Positions 1 through 7,600 of a DNA stretch of 10,472 nucleotides are shown here, one piece after another; within the stretch, counting starts at the first letter, position 1; each line of letters begins with the position of its first letter. This DNA comes from an uncultured Muribaculum sp. (GTDB lineage Bacteria > Bacteroidota > Bacteroidia > Bacteroidales > Muribaculaceae). A program made the position numbers and the translations under genes. A model generated the notes under the pieces. It was not told where the DNA came from and did not search any database. It saw only the letters and a list, made by a program, of their open reading frames with translations. The stretch spans positions 1-10,472 of the forward strand of contig CANPDS010000057.1 in the NCBI GenBank assembly GCA_947573015.1, in the 5' to 3' direction.

Positions 1-52
1 TCGCGACCCTCAGCTTGGGAAGCTGATGCTCTACCAACTGAGCTACTGCCGC
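1..52 (-). tRNA. tRNA-Gly, anticodon CCC (3' part cut off by window edge)
   Basis: Read on the minus strand, positions 52 to 1 fold as the first two thirds of a tRNA. The 5' acceptor strand is GCGGCAG (52-46). The D-stem GCTC/GAGC (43-40 and 31-28) encloses the loop AGTTGGTA. The 5-bp anticodon stem TCAGC/GCTGA (26-22 and 14-10) encloses the 7-base loop TTCCCAA. A GGGTC variable loop follows, and GCGA begins the T-stem. The anticodon is CCC (positions 19-17), which reads GGG glycine codons. The T-arm and 3' acceptor strand lie outside the window. It is transcribed away from pheT and has its own promoter-like sequence. All visible stems pair perfectly, so it looks functional. Confidence 0.93.
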
Positions 53-75
53 ATGGTATATGTGATTTTGTGATG

Positions 76-107
76 CAAAAGTATAGAATTATTTTTAATC
101 AGCCAAC
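76..107 (-). promoter_or_regulatory. Putative promoter of tRNA-Gly
   Basis: On the minus strand the octamer TACTTTTG (83-76) matches the Bacteroidota -7 consensus TAnnTTTG exactly. GTTG (107-104) lies 20 bp upstream, close to the expected -33 TTTG at about 19 bp spacing. Transcription would begin roughly 7 bases past the -7 box, giving a 5' leader of about 15-20 bases before the mature tRNA end at 52. The -7 match is direct; the -33 is imperfect. Confidence 0.5.
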
Positions 108-274
108 CGTTTGTGCCAAACATTTCTGTTTTTTCCGGTAAGGAATGGTGATATTCCATATAAGGGATGGTTATAAGAGGCTGTCACACTAAGAACGGCA
201 CTCTAAAACGTTTATGCCATCGATGATTTAACATTTTGCAATATGTTTAAATCAGTTCATTAGTAAAAATTTCG

Positions 275-282
275 TAAATTTG
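275..282 (+). promoter_or_regulatory. Putative -7 box of the pheT promoter
   Basis: TAAATTTG matches the Bacteroidota -7 consensus TAnnTTTG exactly and lies 47 bp upstream of the pheT start codon. Transcription should start near 289, giving a leader of about 40 bases. No good TTTG -33 element is present at the expected spacing; the region around 253-258 only offers AGTTC. The same octamer precedes two other genes in this window. Confidence 0.5.
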
Positions 283-293
283 CGCGATAATAA

Positions 294-317
294 GGCCGTT
301 GCGGCCCATCTATTTTT
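294..317 (+). other. GC-rich hairpin plus T-run in the pheT leader
   Basis: GGCCG-TTG-CGGCC (294-306) forms a perfect 5-bp GC stem with a 3-base loop, starting a few bases after the predicted transcription start. Five T residues (313-317) follow 6 bases downstream of the stem. The layout resembles a miniature intrinsic terminator, but the stem is short and lies very close to the RNA 5' end. It could equally be a 5' stabilising hairpin or chance. No leader peptide or T-box-like element is visible. Confidence 0.3.
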
Positions 318-329
318 CCAATAAGACTT

Positions 330-2792
330 ATGAATATCTCATATAACTGGCTAAAACGCTATATCGACATGCCCCTGTCGCCCGAAAAGCTTGCCGAGGT
401 GCTGACCTCTGTAGGCCTTGAGACAGGTTCGGTCGAAGAGGTTGAATCCGTGAAAGGCGGTTTGCGCGGCATTGTAATCGGCAAGGTGCTTACTTGCGAG
501 GAACATCCCAACAGCGACCATCTCCATATTACTACTGTGGATCTTGGTGACGGACAGGCCACACAGATCGTGTGCGGTGCGCCAAATGTGGCTGCCGGAC
601 AGACGGTAGTGGTGGCTACCGTAGGCACCACTCTTTATGATGGTGATAAAGAATTCCAGATAAAGAAATCAAAAATCCGCGGTGTTGAATCATTCGGTAT
701 GATCTGTGCTGAGGATGAGATCGGAGTGGGCACTTCCCACGACGGTATCATTGTGCTCAGCGAAGAGGTTGCTCCGGGCACCCCAGCTGCCGAGTACTAT
801 AACCTCAAAAGCGACTATGTGCTTGAGGTAGATCTCACACCCAACAGAGTCGATGCAGCCTCACACTATGGTGTGGCTCGCGACGTAGCTGCTTGGCTCG
901 ATTGTCATGCCGATGCTGCTCAGGCTGTGCGGCCATCGGTCGAGGCATTTGCCACCGACCGTCCCGACGGAGCTATTGCAGTGGAGGTTGATGACTATGC
1001 TGCATGTCCACGCTACAGCGGTCTAACCATACGTAACATCAAGGTGGCTGAAAGTCCCGAATGGCTGAAAAATCTTCTCACTGCCATAGGTCAGCGCCCC
1101 ATCAACAATATAGTCGATATCACCAACTTCATCCTGTTCGGTATGGGACAGCCTCTCCACTGCTTTGATGTCGACAAGATAAAGGGTGACAAGGTAGTGG
1201 TGCGCAAATGCGCTGCCGGTACTCCATTCACCACTCTCGACGGTGTGGAACGTAAGCTCGATGAGGCTGATCTCATGATATGCAATGCCGAAGAACCGAT
1301 GTGTATCGCCGGTGTGTTCGGTGGGCTGGATTCCGGCGTTACCGACGGAACAACATCTATTTTCCTTGAGAGCGCATACTTCAACCCCACATCCGTGCGC
1401 AAGACCGCACGCCGCCATGGCCTCAGCACTGATGCATCGTTCCGTTATGAGCGTGGCACTGATCCCAACGCTACGCTCTACTGCGTAAAGCTCGCCGCCA
1501 TGCTGGTCAAGGAGCTTGCCGGCGGAGAGATTTGCGGCGATCCGGTAGATATATATCCTACGGAGGTCAAGCCCTTCCCCGTACATCTCGAATTCAACTA
1601 TCTCAACTCTCTTGTAGGCAAGGATATCCCTGCCGAGCAGGTTGTGGCTATTGCCAGATCGCTTGAGATGGAGGTTACTGGGCAGACTACCGAAGCTGTG
1701 GATCTCCTTGTGCCGACATATCGCGTAGACGTGCAGCGCCCATGCGATGTGGTGGAGGATGTGCTCCGTATCTACGGATTCAACAATGTGGAGATATCTA
1801 CATCGGTAAAGTCGTCACTCTCATATAAGAATTTCACTGATAAAACCAACGATCTGCGTGAACTCGTCAGCGAACAGCTCACGGCACAGGGTTTCCACGA
1901 GATTCTGAATAATTCACTTACTGCCGAGCGCTACTTCGATGGACTTACCGAGCCACAGCGCATGCCTGTCAAACTGCTCAATCCTTTGAGCACCGACCTC
2001 AACGTGCTTCGCATGACTCTGCTCTTCGGTGGCCTTGAGGTGATAGAACATAATGTCAACCGCCGCGATCCCGATCTCTGCCTTTACGAGTTCGGCAAAA
2101 GCTACAGTTGCAATCCCGATATCGCCTCTACTGCCGAGAATCCTATAGCTCCGTTTACTGAGACAGAACTTCTCGGTATATGGCTCACCGGCGACATCCG
2201 TCAGGCCAACTGGGCAGCTCCCGCCGAAAAGGCTACCTTCTTCCATCTTAAGGGAGTGGTGATGCAGGTACTTGCTCGTCTTGGCATATCACCGCGTGAG
2301 ATTGAGATGACTCAGGCTGCACATCCTCTTTTCAGCGCCGCCATGGAGATAAAGACCCGTTCGGGCAAAGTGCTCGGAGTGATGGGTATAGTGGGTAAGA
2401 ATATGCTTAAGCGTTGCGATCTGAAAGTTGAGGTGATGTATGCTCAGCTCGACTGGCTTGCCATTGTCAAGCTCGCTACAAAGCACAATGTGACATTCTC
2501 ACCCCTGCCTAAGACCCAGGCCGTGAAGCGCGATCTGGCTCTCCTTGTCGACACCTCTGTCACAATGGCACAGATTGAGAAAACCGTACGTGACAGCGAG
2601 CGCAAGCTTCTGCGCGATGTCACACTCTTTGACGTATACGAAGGGAAGAACCTTGAGCCGGGAAAGAAGAGCTATGCCATCGCCATTACCCTTCAGGACA
2701 ACGAAAAGACACTTCAGGATAAGCAGATCGATGCCGTGATGCAGAAGATTATCAATAATCTCACAAAGCAACTCGGCGCTTCACTCCGATAA
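330..2792 (+). CDS. pheT: Phenylalanine--tRNA ligase beta subunit
   Basis: This is the beta chain of the cytoplasmic (alpha-beta)2 phenylalanyl-tRNA synthetase, which charges tRNA-Phe with phenylalanine; the beta chain binds tRNA and edits mischarged Tyr-tRNA. At 820 residues it is of normal family length. The N-terminus MNISYNWLKRYID is characteristic. An EMAP/Trbp111-type tRNA-binding OB fold follows (about 40-155, with CGAPNV at 82-87 and KIRGVESFGMICAEDEIGVG at 115-134). EVDLTPNR (166-173) marks the link to the B3/B4 editing domain (about 212-395, IAGVFGG at 326-332). The B5 domain spans about 408-488 (ending VVEDVLRIYGFNNV). The synthetase-like core spans about 490-710 (NPLSTDLNVLRMTLLFGGLE at 551-570; YEFGKSY at 586-592). 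The C-terminal ferredoxin-fold anticodon-binding domain spans about 726-819. pheS, the catalytic alpha chain, is not adjacent, as is common in Bacteroidota. The gene is probably co-transcribed with the downstream yebC-family gene. Confidence 0.98.
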   Translation: MNISYNWLKRYIDMPLSPEKLAEVLTSVGLETGSVEEVESVKGGLRGIVIGKVLTCEEHPNSDHLHITTVDLGDGQATQIVCGAPNVAAGQTVVVATVGTTLYDGDKEFQIKKSKIRGVESFGMICAEDEIGVGTSHDGIIVLSEEVAPGTPAAEYYNLKSDYVLEVDLTPNRVDAASHYGVARDVAAWLDCHADAAQAVRPSVEAFATDRPDGAIAVEVDDYAACPRYSGLTIRNIKVAESPEWLKNLLTAIGQRPINNIVDITNFILFGMGQPLHCFDVDKIKGDKVVVRKCAAGTPFTTLDGVERKLDEADLMICNAEEPMCIAGVFGGLDSGVTDGTTSIFLESAYFNPTSVRKTARRHGLSTDASFRYERGTDPNATLYCVKLAAMLVKELAGGEICGDPVDIYPTEVKPFPVHLEFNYLNSLVGKDIPAEQVVAIARSLEMEVTGQTTEAVDLLVPTYRVDVQRPCDVVEDVLRIYGFNNVEISTSVKSSLSYKNFTDKTNDLRELVSEQLTAQGFHEILNNSLTAERYFDGLTEPQRMPVKLLNPLSTDLNVLRMTLLFGGLEVIEHNVNRRDPDLCLYEFGKSYSCNPDIASTAENPIAPFTETELLGIWLTGDIRQANWAAPAEKATFFHLKGVVMQVLARLGISPREIEMTQAAHPLFSAAMEIKTRSGKVLGVMGIVGKNMLKRCDLKVEVMYAQLDWLAIVKLATKHNVTFSPLPKTQAVKRDLALLVDTSVTMAQIEKTVRDSERKLLRDVTLFDVYEGKNLEPGKKSYAIAITLQDNEKTLQDKQIDAVMQKIINNLTKQLGASLR

Positions 2793-2830
2793 TATTATCT
2801 TTACAATAAATATATAACAATATACCTACT

Positions 2831-3577
2831 ATGGGAAGAGCTTTTGAATACCGCAAAGCAAGAAAACTGAAACGCTGGGGCAATATGTCGCGTACATTTA
2901 CCCGCATTGGTAAGGAAATCACTATCGCTGCCAAGGCCGGTGGTCCCGATCCTTCCACCAATCCGCGTCTGCGTGCTCTTATGCAGAATGCCAAGGCCGC
3001 AAACATGCCCAAGGATACAGTGGAGCGTGCCATCAAGAAGGCTACCGACAAGGATGCCGGCGACTATAAGGAGATAACCTATGAGGGATACGGACCCCAC
3101 GGCATCGCCATATTCGTTGAGGCTGCTACCGACAATAACACCCGTACCGTGGCCAACGTGCGCTCTTACTTCACAAAGCATGGCGGTAGCCTCGGCACAC
3201 AGGGCTCCCTCACATTCCTTTTCGACCACAAGAGCGTCTTCAAGATCAAACCCAAGGAGGGCGTAGGCCTCGAGGATCTCGAACTCGAACTTATCGACTA
3301 TGGAGTGGACGAACTTGAAGATATCGTCGATGATGAGACAGGCGAGGAGCAGGTGATACTCTATGGTGCTTTTGAGGAATACTCCAATATCCAGAAGTAT
3401 CTTGAGGACAATGGCTTCGAGATAATCTCTTCGGAGTTTGAGCGTATCCCCAACGATGTGAAGGATGTTACTCCCGAACAGCGTGCCGCTATCGAAAAGC
3501 TCCTTGAAAAGATCGAGGAGGATGAGGATGTGCAGAATGTGTTCCACAACATGCGCGAAGAGGAGGCTGCTGAATAA
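2831..3577 (+). CDS. yebC: YebC/PmpR (TACO1) family protein, probable translation factor
   Basis: This 248-residue protein belongs to the YebC/PmpR/TACO1 family. Family members were long annotated as transcriptional regulators. More recent work on bacterial and mitochondrial members ties them to the ribosome, easing stalls at proline-rich stretches, so a translation role is the better guess. The N-terminus MGRAFEYRKARKLKRWG is the Bacteroidota form, in contrast to the AGHSKW start of the proteobacterial proteins. Family hallmarks follow: GGPDPSTNPRLRALM (37-51), YEGYGPHGIAI (84-94), DNNTRTVANVR (101-111) and GGSLGTQGSLTFLF (118-131). The C-terminus is strongly acidic (EKIEEDEDVQN and REEEAAE). 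It starts 38 bp after pheT with no clear terminator between, so co-transcription is likely. A long antisense frame over the gene has no family features and is a codon-bias shadow. Confidence 0.95.
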   Translation: MGRAFEYRKARKLKRWGNMSRTFTRIGKEITIAAKAGGPDPSTNPRLRALMQNAKAANMPKDTVERAIKKATDKDAGDYKEITYEGYGPHGIAIFVEAATDNNTRTVANVRSYFTKHGGSLGTQGSLTFLFDHKSVFKIKPKEGVGLEDLELELIDYGVDELEDIVDDETGEEQVILYGAFEEYSNIQKYLEDNGFEIISSEFERIPNDVKDVTPEQRAAIEKLLEKIEEDEDVQNVFHNMREEEAAE

Positions 3578-3609
3578 TCCGCTTATATCTCACTCAACTT
3601 AGCCATACG

Positions 3610-3660
3610 CGGGATGACAGCTTGGCACCACTATTTTGGTGTGCGGCGGTCATCCCGTTT
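3610..3660 (+). terminator. Composite hairpin after the yebC-family gene, probable terminator
   Basis: CGGGATGAC (3610-3618) pairs perfectly with GTCATCCCG (3649-3657). Inside the loop a second hairpin, CACCA/TGGTG (3626-3630 and 3637-3641), can form. A short TTT and an AT-rich stretch follow, so the U-tract is weak. It lies 33 bp after the yebC stop codon, where the pheT-yebC transcript should end. The stem is certain from the sequence; terminator function is inferred. Confidence 0.5.
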
Positions 3661-3681
3661 GTATATAGACAGTCTTGGACA

Positions 3682-3750
3682 CGATAGTAAGTGTTCAACT
3701 TTAATTTATACAATAAGCTTGTATAAAAGATTTTTGATCACTTACTATCG
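3682..3750. repeat. Nested inverted repeats upstream of the TIGR02757-family gene
   Basis: CGATAGTAAGTGTTCAA (3682-3698) and TTGATCACTTACTATCG (3734-3750) are inverted repeats pairing at 16 of 17 positions, with the outer 12 perfect. Between them lies a second perfect inverted repeat, TTTATACAA/TTGTATAAA (3705-3713 and 3719-3727), around a 5-base centre. It is separated from each outer arm by exactly 6 bases. The whole could form a symmetric cruciform or an RNA stem-loop. No T-run follows on either strand, so a terminator is unlikely. It ends two bases before a predicted -7 box. Confidence 0.75.
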
Positions 3751-3778
3751 GTTAAATTTGATCACTTACTTATAGTAA
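3733..3778 (+). promoter_or_regulatory. Promoter with direct-repeat operator-like sites
   Basis: TAAATTTG (3753-3760) is an exact Bacteroidota -7 box 21 bp before the start codon. The 14-mer TTTGATCACTTACT occurs twice in the same orientation, at 3733-3746 and 3757-3770, 24 bp apart. The second copy begins with the TTTG of the -7 box and covers the likely transcription start. A third copy lies inverted at 3686-3698 with one mismatch, and a partial inverted copy AGTAA lies at 3774-3778. This arrangement is what a repressor or autoregulator binding array would look like; no regulator is identified here. The TTTG at 3733-3736 is 16 bp from the -7, shorter than the usual -33 spacing. Confidence 0.5.
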
Positions 3779-3781
3779 TGT

Positions 3782-4570
3782 ATGAATACTGATTTTTCAA
3801 TTGCAGATATGCGCGACTTCCTCGAACGGGAGGCTGCGATGATCAACCGACCTGAATTTATTGCCGACGATCCCGTGCAGTTTCCTCGCCGCTTCGAGTC
3901 GTTGCGCGACATCGAGATCGTCTCGCTACTTGCATCTTCCATCGCATGGGGCAACCGCAAGATGATATGTCGTGATGCTGACCGCATGCTTGCCCTGATG
4001 GACCATCAGCCATATGCTTATATGATGGACCGCGGATATGAGGAACTATCACCCGAGCAGAATATCCACCGCACGTTTTTTGCCCGTAATCTGGCGAATT
4101 TCCTTGCCGGTCTGCGTCGCATATATGAGCGCTACGATTCGCTTGCCGACTTTGCTTGCGCCAATAGGGTCGGCGAAGATCCCGCGCCGGCATGGAAGCT
4201 TGTCGAACTGATCAATGACCAACTGCGGGCTGCCAACGGCGGTGTGCACGACTCGCGTTGCCTCCCCGGCAATCTCGATACTACGGCACTGAAGCGCGTG
4301 AACATGGCGCTCCGCTGGCTTGTGCGCGACGACGGTATTGTCGATCTCGGAGTGTGGCGTGGAGTGATTGATCCTGCGCGGCTGTATATTCCCCTTGATG
4401 TGCATGTAGGCAACACTGCGCGTTCACTCGGTTTGCTCGAGCGAAAGGGCAACGACCGTCGTGCTGTCGAGCAGCTCACCGAAGTGCTCCGTACCATGCG
4501 TCCTGCTGATCCGGTCTACTATGATTATGCACTGTTCGGCATCGGTGTCACCGGAAAACAACTGCAATAA
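3782..4570 (+). CDS. TIGR02757 (DUF2400) family protein, function unproven
   Basis: The 262-residue soluble protein matches the conserved Bacteroidota family TIGR02757 by recognisable motifs: NRPEFIADDPVQFPRRF (22-38), DIEIVSLLASSIAWGNRKMI (43-62), LKRVNMALRWLVRDDG (170-185), IPLDVHVGNTARSLGLL (203-219) and PVYYDYALFGIGV (244-256). The family has no established function. The order LPG...KRxNMxLRWLVR...LDVHVxNxARxLGLL resembles the C-terminal half of HhH-GPD base-excision DNA glycosylases, in which a Lys and an Asp are catalytic; K171 and D206 would be the candidates. No C-terminal Fe-S cysteine cluster is present. No signal peptide or membrane segment is visible. The start at 3782 leaves a very short leader behind the predicted promoter; Met10 (3809) is an alternative just before the conserved region. 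It appears monocistronic, with its own promoter and repeat array upstream. Confidence 0.85.
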   Translation: MNTDFSIADMRDFLEREAAMINRPEFIADDPVQFPRRFESLRDIEIVSLLASSIAWGNRKMICRDADRMLALMDHQPYAYMMDRGYEELSPEQNIHRTFFARNLANFLAGLRRIYERYDSLADFACANRVGEDPAPAWKLVELINDQLRAANGGVHDSRCLPGNLDTTALKRVNMALRWLVRDDGIVDLGVWRGVIDPARLYIPLDVHVGNTARSLGLLERKGNDRRAVEQLTEVLRTMRPADPVYYDYALFGIGVTGKQLQ

Positions 4571-4577
4571 AATACGT

Positions 4578-4603
4578 AAAATATTCGATGTGTTGAATAT
4601 TTT
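4578..4603. terminator. AT-rich inverted repeat, possible weak bidirectional terminator
   Basis: AAAATATTC (4578-4586) and GAATATTTT (4595-4603) are perfect inverted repeats around an 8-base loop, starting 8 bp after the TIGR02757-family stop codon. The A-tract on one side and T-tract on the other would give a U-tail on either strand, but the stem has only one G-C pair. Position favours a terminator; stability argues against a strong one. Confidence 0.35.
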
Positions 4604-4636
4604 GGCGCTTTATGCTTTCTTTTGATGGAAATTTAT

Positions 4637-4644
4637 TAAATTTG
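4637..4644 (+). promoter_or_regulatory. Putative -7 box of the secreted-protein gene
   Basis: TAAATTTG matches TAnnTTTG exactly and ends 46 bp before the start codon. That implies an AT-rich, G-poor leader of about 40 bases, typical of well expressed Bacteroidota genes. No TTTG lies at the expected -33 spacing; CTTTCT around 4615-4620 is the nearest candidate, and TTTG at 4621-4624 is too close. Confidence 0.5.
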
Positions 4645-4690
4645 TTGTGATTTTAGTGAAAAATACAATAATTATCACAATTTTTAACGT

Positions 4691-7600
4691 ATGAAAAAAG
4701 TATACCTGACATTTTTAACGCTCATGATGGCGTTGTTGGCCATCATTCCGGCTCATGCCGAGACTTGGAGCTACGACTGGCCTACTACTGCCGGTGTTGG
4801 CAAAGAAAATGTGTGTTTTTATAACTTTGGATCAAGTTATGATGCAAATCGCACGGAACAAGATCGAGAGTTTAATGGTGTGAAATGGACTCTACGTTCT
4901 GTGGCAGGCTACAAATGGTCTGCGACTGCTTCCTCCGGTCAAACAATAGGGGTAGGGGCGAATACACCTTCTTGGTTTAGTATGTCCTCGGTAGGTTTTG
5001 ATGGAAAAATCAGCAAAGTAATAGTTGAATCTCGAATAGCCAATGAGTCTGCTACTGTTAAAGTGTCTGTTAATGGTATTCCTTATCTGACTGATGGATC
5101 GGAAATGGGAAACATTAATGCTGCAAATGCTGCATCAATGAAATCTTATGAATTCACATCTGAAAGTCCACAGGAAGGTGAGATTAAGATAGAATGGTCT
5201 GCTGATAATCCTGATAAAAATTTTTATGTCAAGAAGATTACAGTAGAGTGGGACGAAGAGACTCCGGCATTCGAGGCTCCGGCATTCTCTTTGGCTGCGG
5301 GCACTTATGATGAGGCGCAGACTGTGTCGCTCACCGGGTGTGAGGGTTGCGAGATTCTCTATACCACCGATGGCAGCAATCCTCGCGCTTCAGAGAGCGC
5401 CGTAGTATATTCGGTGCCGTTTACAATCTCAGAGACAACTACCGTCAAGGCCGTTGGCCGCAAGGATGGCGTGTATGGTGCTGTCGCTACCGTCGAGTAT
5501 GTGATCCGTAAGGATCCGCAGATCAGTTTCGAAAAGAACGAACTTACCGTGGAGTGGCCCGACGATGCCGCCGGTGTTATCCTCAACAATCCTAACCGCT
5601 TGGATGTGACATACAAGTGCGATGACACGGGTGTGGCATATGTTGATCGTTATGGCTACATCACTACTGTCGCTGTCGGTGAGACTACTGTCCATGCCAT
5701 ATTTGCCGGAGATGATACATATTATCCCGCCGATGCAAGCTATGCTCTGCATGTCGTGGCCAAGGATCCTATGGATGCTCCGGTAATCACTCCCGATGGC
5801 GGCACTTTTGATGAGGAGGTTGAGGTTACATTCACCGCTACCGACGAACGTGCCCTCACTTTATGGTATGTAATCAGCGACGAGGAGCCTGAAGTGGATG
5901 AATGGGGACTATTGCAGGAACCGTTTGTAATTAACCATGAACCTACAATGACCAAGACATTCACCGAGAATACGACTGTCTGGGTGCAGGCAGTAGGTAA
6001 TAATATATGGAGTCCGGTTACCAAAGCAGCTTTTACCGTAAATCAGAAGCTTGAATCTAAATTCTCGGCCCGTCAGACCGAAAATATTGTGAACTCATGG
6101 CATTTCGACTCTGAAGAGGAGCTTGCCGACTGGTCTGTGATCAAAGGTACACAGTGGACCATGATCCAGGGCGATTACAGCTATACTGTGCCCTCCTTCA
6201 CCTCTGTCAACACCTCGAGCAAATATTCCCTCTATCATCCTGATACTGATACAGATGTATCGGATGCCGCGTACACTCCTGAAATGGTTGTGCCTGAAAA
6301 TGCCCAGGTGCGTTTCTGGGCGGTGTTTAATCCGGTATGGCTTTATTATGCCGACTTGCAGCTTCTCGTGGTCGAAGGAGGAAGCTATGGCACAGTGATA
6401 TGGGATGCATTCCTCGTGGCACAGGAGGCTGCTACCGACGATGCCAAGTGGACACAGTATACTGTCGACCTTTCTGCCTACGCAGGCAAGACTGTTGAGC
6501 TTGCATTCCTATATAAAGGCTCCTATGGCGATCCCGTGATGATCGACGATATGGAGATTGTGGCTCCCGACAACAGCGATGATGCAAAGGTGAATATCAT
6601 CACGGGTGATGAGGTCAACTTCTTCGACCTTTCACGTGGATATGCTGTCGCATGGGAGTGGAGTTTCCCGGGCGCGGAGACTACGTCGTCCACCGAACAG
6701 AATCCAACTGTGCGCTACAATGAGATTGGTACCTACGATGTGACACTGACTGTCACTAATGCCGCCGGTGAGAAACATACCACTACACGCAAGAACTTTG
6801 TGACCGTGCGCGGCATTCCTCCCACAGCCGTAATAGGTGTACCCGAACAGGCTTATTATTCTCCCGAGGCAGCTCTCGTGGTGCCGGTTGGCGTTGATCT
6901 CACCTTCGCTGATCTCACTGAAGGAGTTGTGGACAGTCGCGAATGGAAGATTCAGGGAGCGGATATCACCACTTCTTCCGATAAGGAGGTGACATTCCGT
7001 TACATTCAGCCCGGCACTTACGATCTCGATCTCACGGTGAAGAACTCTGTAGGAGAATCAACCACCTACCTTTATCAGATAAAGGCCGGGGTGGAAGCTA
7101 ATGCATGGAATATCACCACTCATGAAAACGAGAATCTCGGCTATGTAGAGCTGGGATGGTATGGCTATTATGGAGGTACCAACTGGCTTGATATGCCAGG
7201 ATTCGCGGAGAAATTTGCCAAACCTATGGCTACGGCAGAAATCTCGTCGGTCAATGTATATTTTGCCAAGGCTACAGCTGTTTCCGCCGATGCCCCGGTC
7301 ACCGTATCTGTGGCTAAGTCGGAAAATGGTCTTCCGGGAGCGGTGCTCGCCACTTCGCAACTCAAGGCTTCGGAACTGGTTGATGCGTCAGAGACTTATA
7401 ATGATCCTACGGTATTTACATTTGAATCTCCTGTCACTGTCGATGATGAGTTCTTCATCACTGTCACCGGTTTCCCCAACGATTATGGCGATGATATAGC
7501 TATGTATCTGTTGTCACGTGGAATGGGTGAGCGCAATACGGCCTACCATCTTCTTGATGTGCTTGATAATAACTATCAGCCCACAGGTGAGCAGGAATGG

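Larger units (their letters stand above)
53..329. other. Divergent intergenic region between tRNA-Gly and pheT
   Basis: No convincing coding sequence is visible on either strand. The region holds outward-facing promoter elements at its two ends: tRNA side 76-107 and pheT side 275-282. It also holds two small symmetric motifs of unknown role. One is the hairpin-capable GGAAT/ATTCC (142-146 and 153-157, 6-base loop). The other is the near-palindrome GTTTG-TGC-CAAAC (109-121). It is clearly more A+T-rich than the flanking coding sequence. Confidence 0.6.

Noticed and set aside
294..329. T-box or Phe leader-peptide attenuator before pheT
   Set aside because: The leader is only about 40 bases, too short for a T-box, and contains no start codon followed by Phe codons.
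1023..1586. A 187-codon minus-strand open frame inside pheT
   Set aside because: It lies wholly within the conserved B3/B4 and B5 coding sequence of pheT and shows no domain or upstream signals.
2801..3547. A 248-codon open frame on the minus strand covering nearly all of the yebC-family gene
   Set aside because: It mirrors a gene with unmistakable family motifs, has no recognisable protein signature, and is explained by codon bias leaving the antisense frame free of stops.
3682..3750. Invertible promoter flanked by inverted repeats, as in Bacteroides phase variation
   Set aside because: The arms are only 35 bp apart, far shorter than known invertible segments. The -7 box lies outside them, and no recombinase gene is nearby.
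3682..3750. Intrinsic terminator or small transposable element (MITE)
   Set aside because: No T-run follows the stem on either strand. I see no flanking target-site duplication, and only this locus is visible, so an element cannot be supported.
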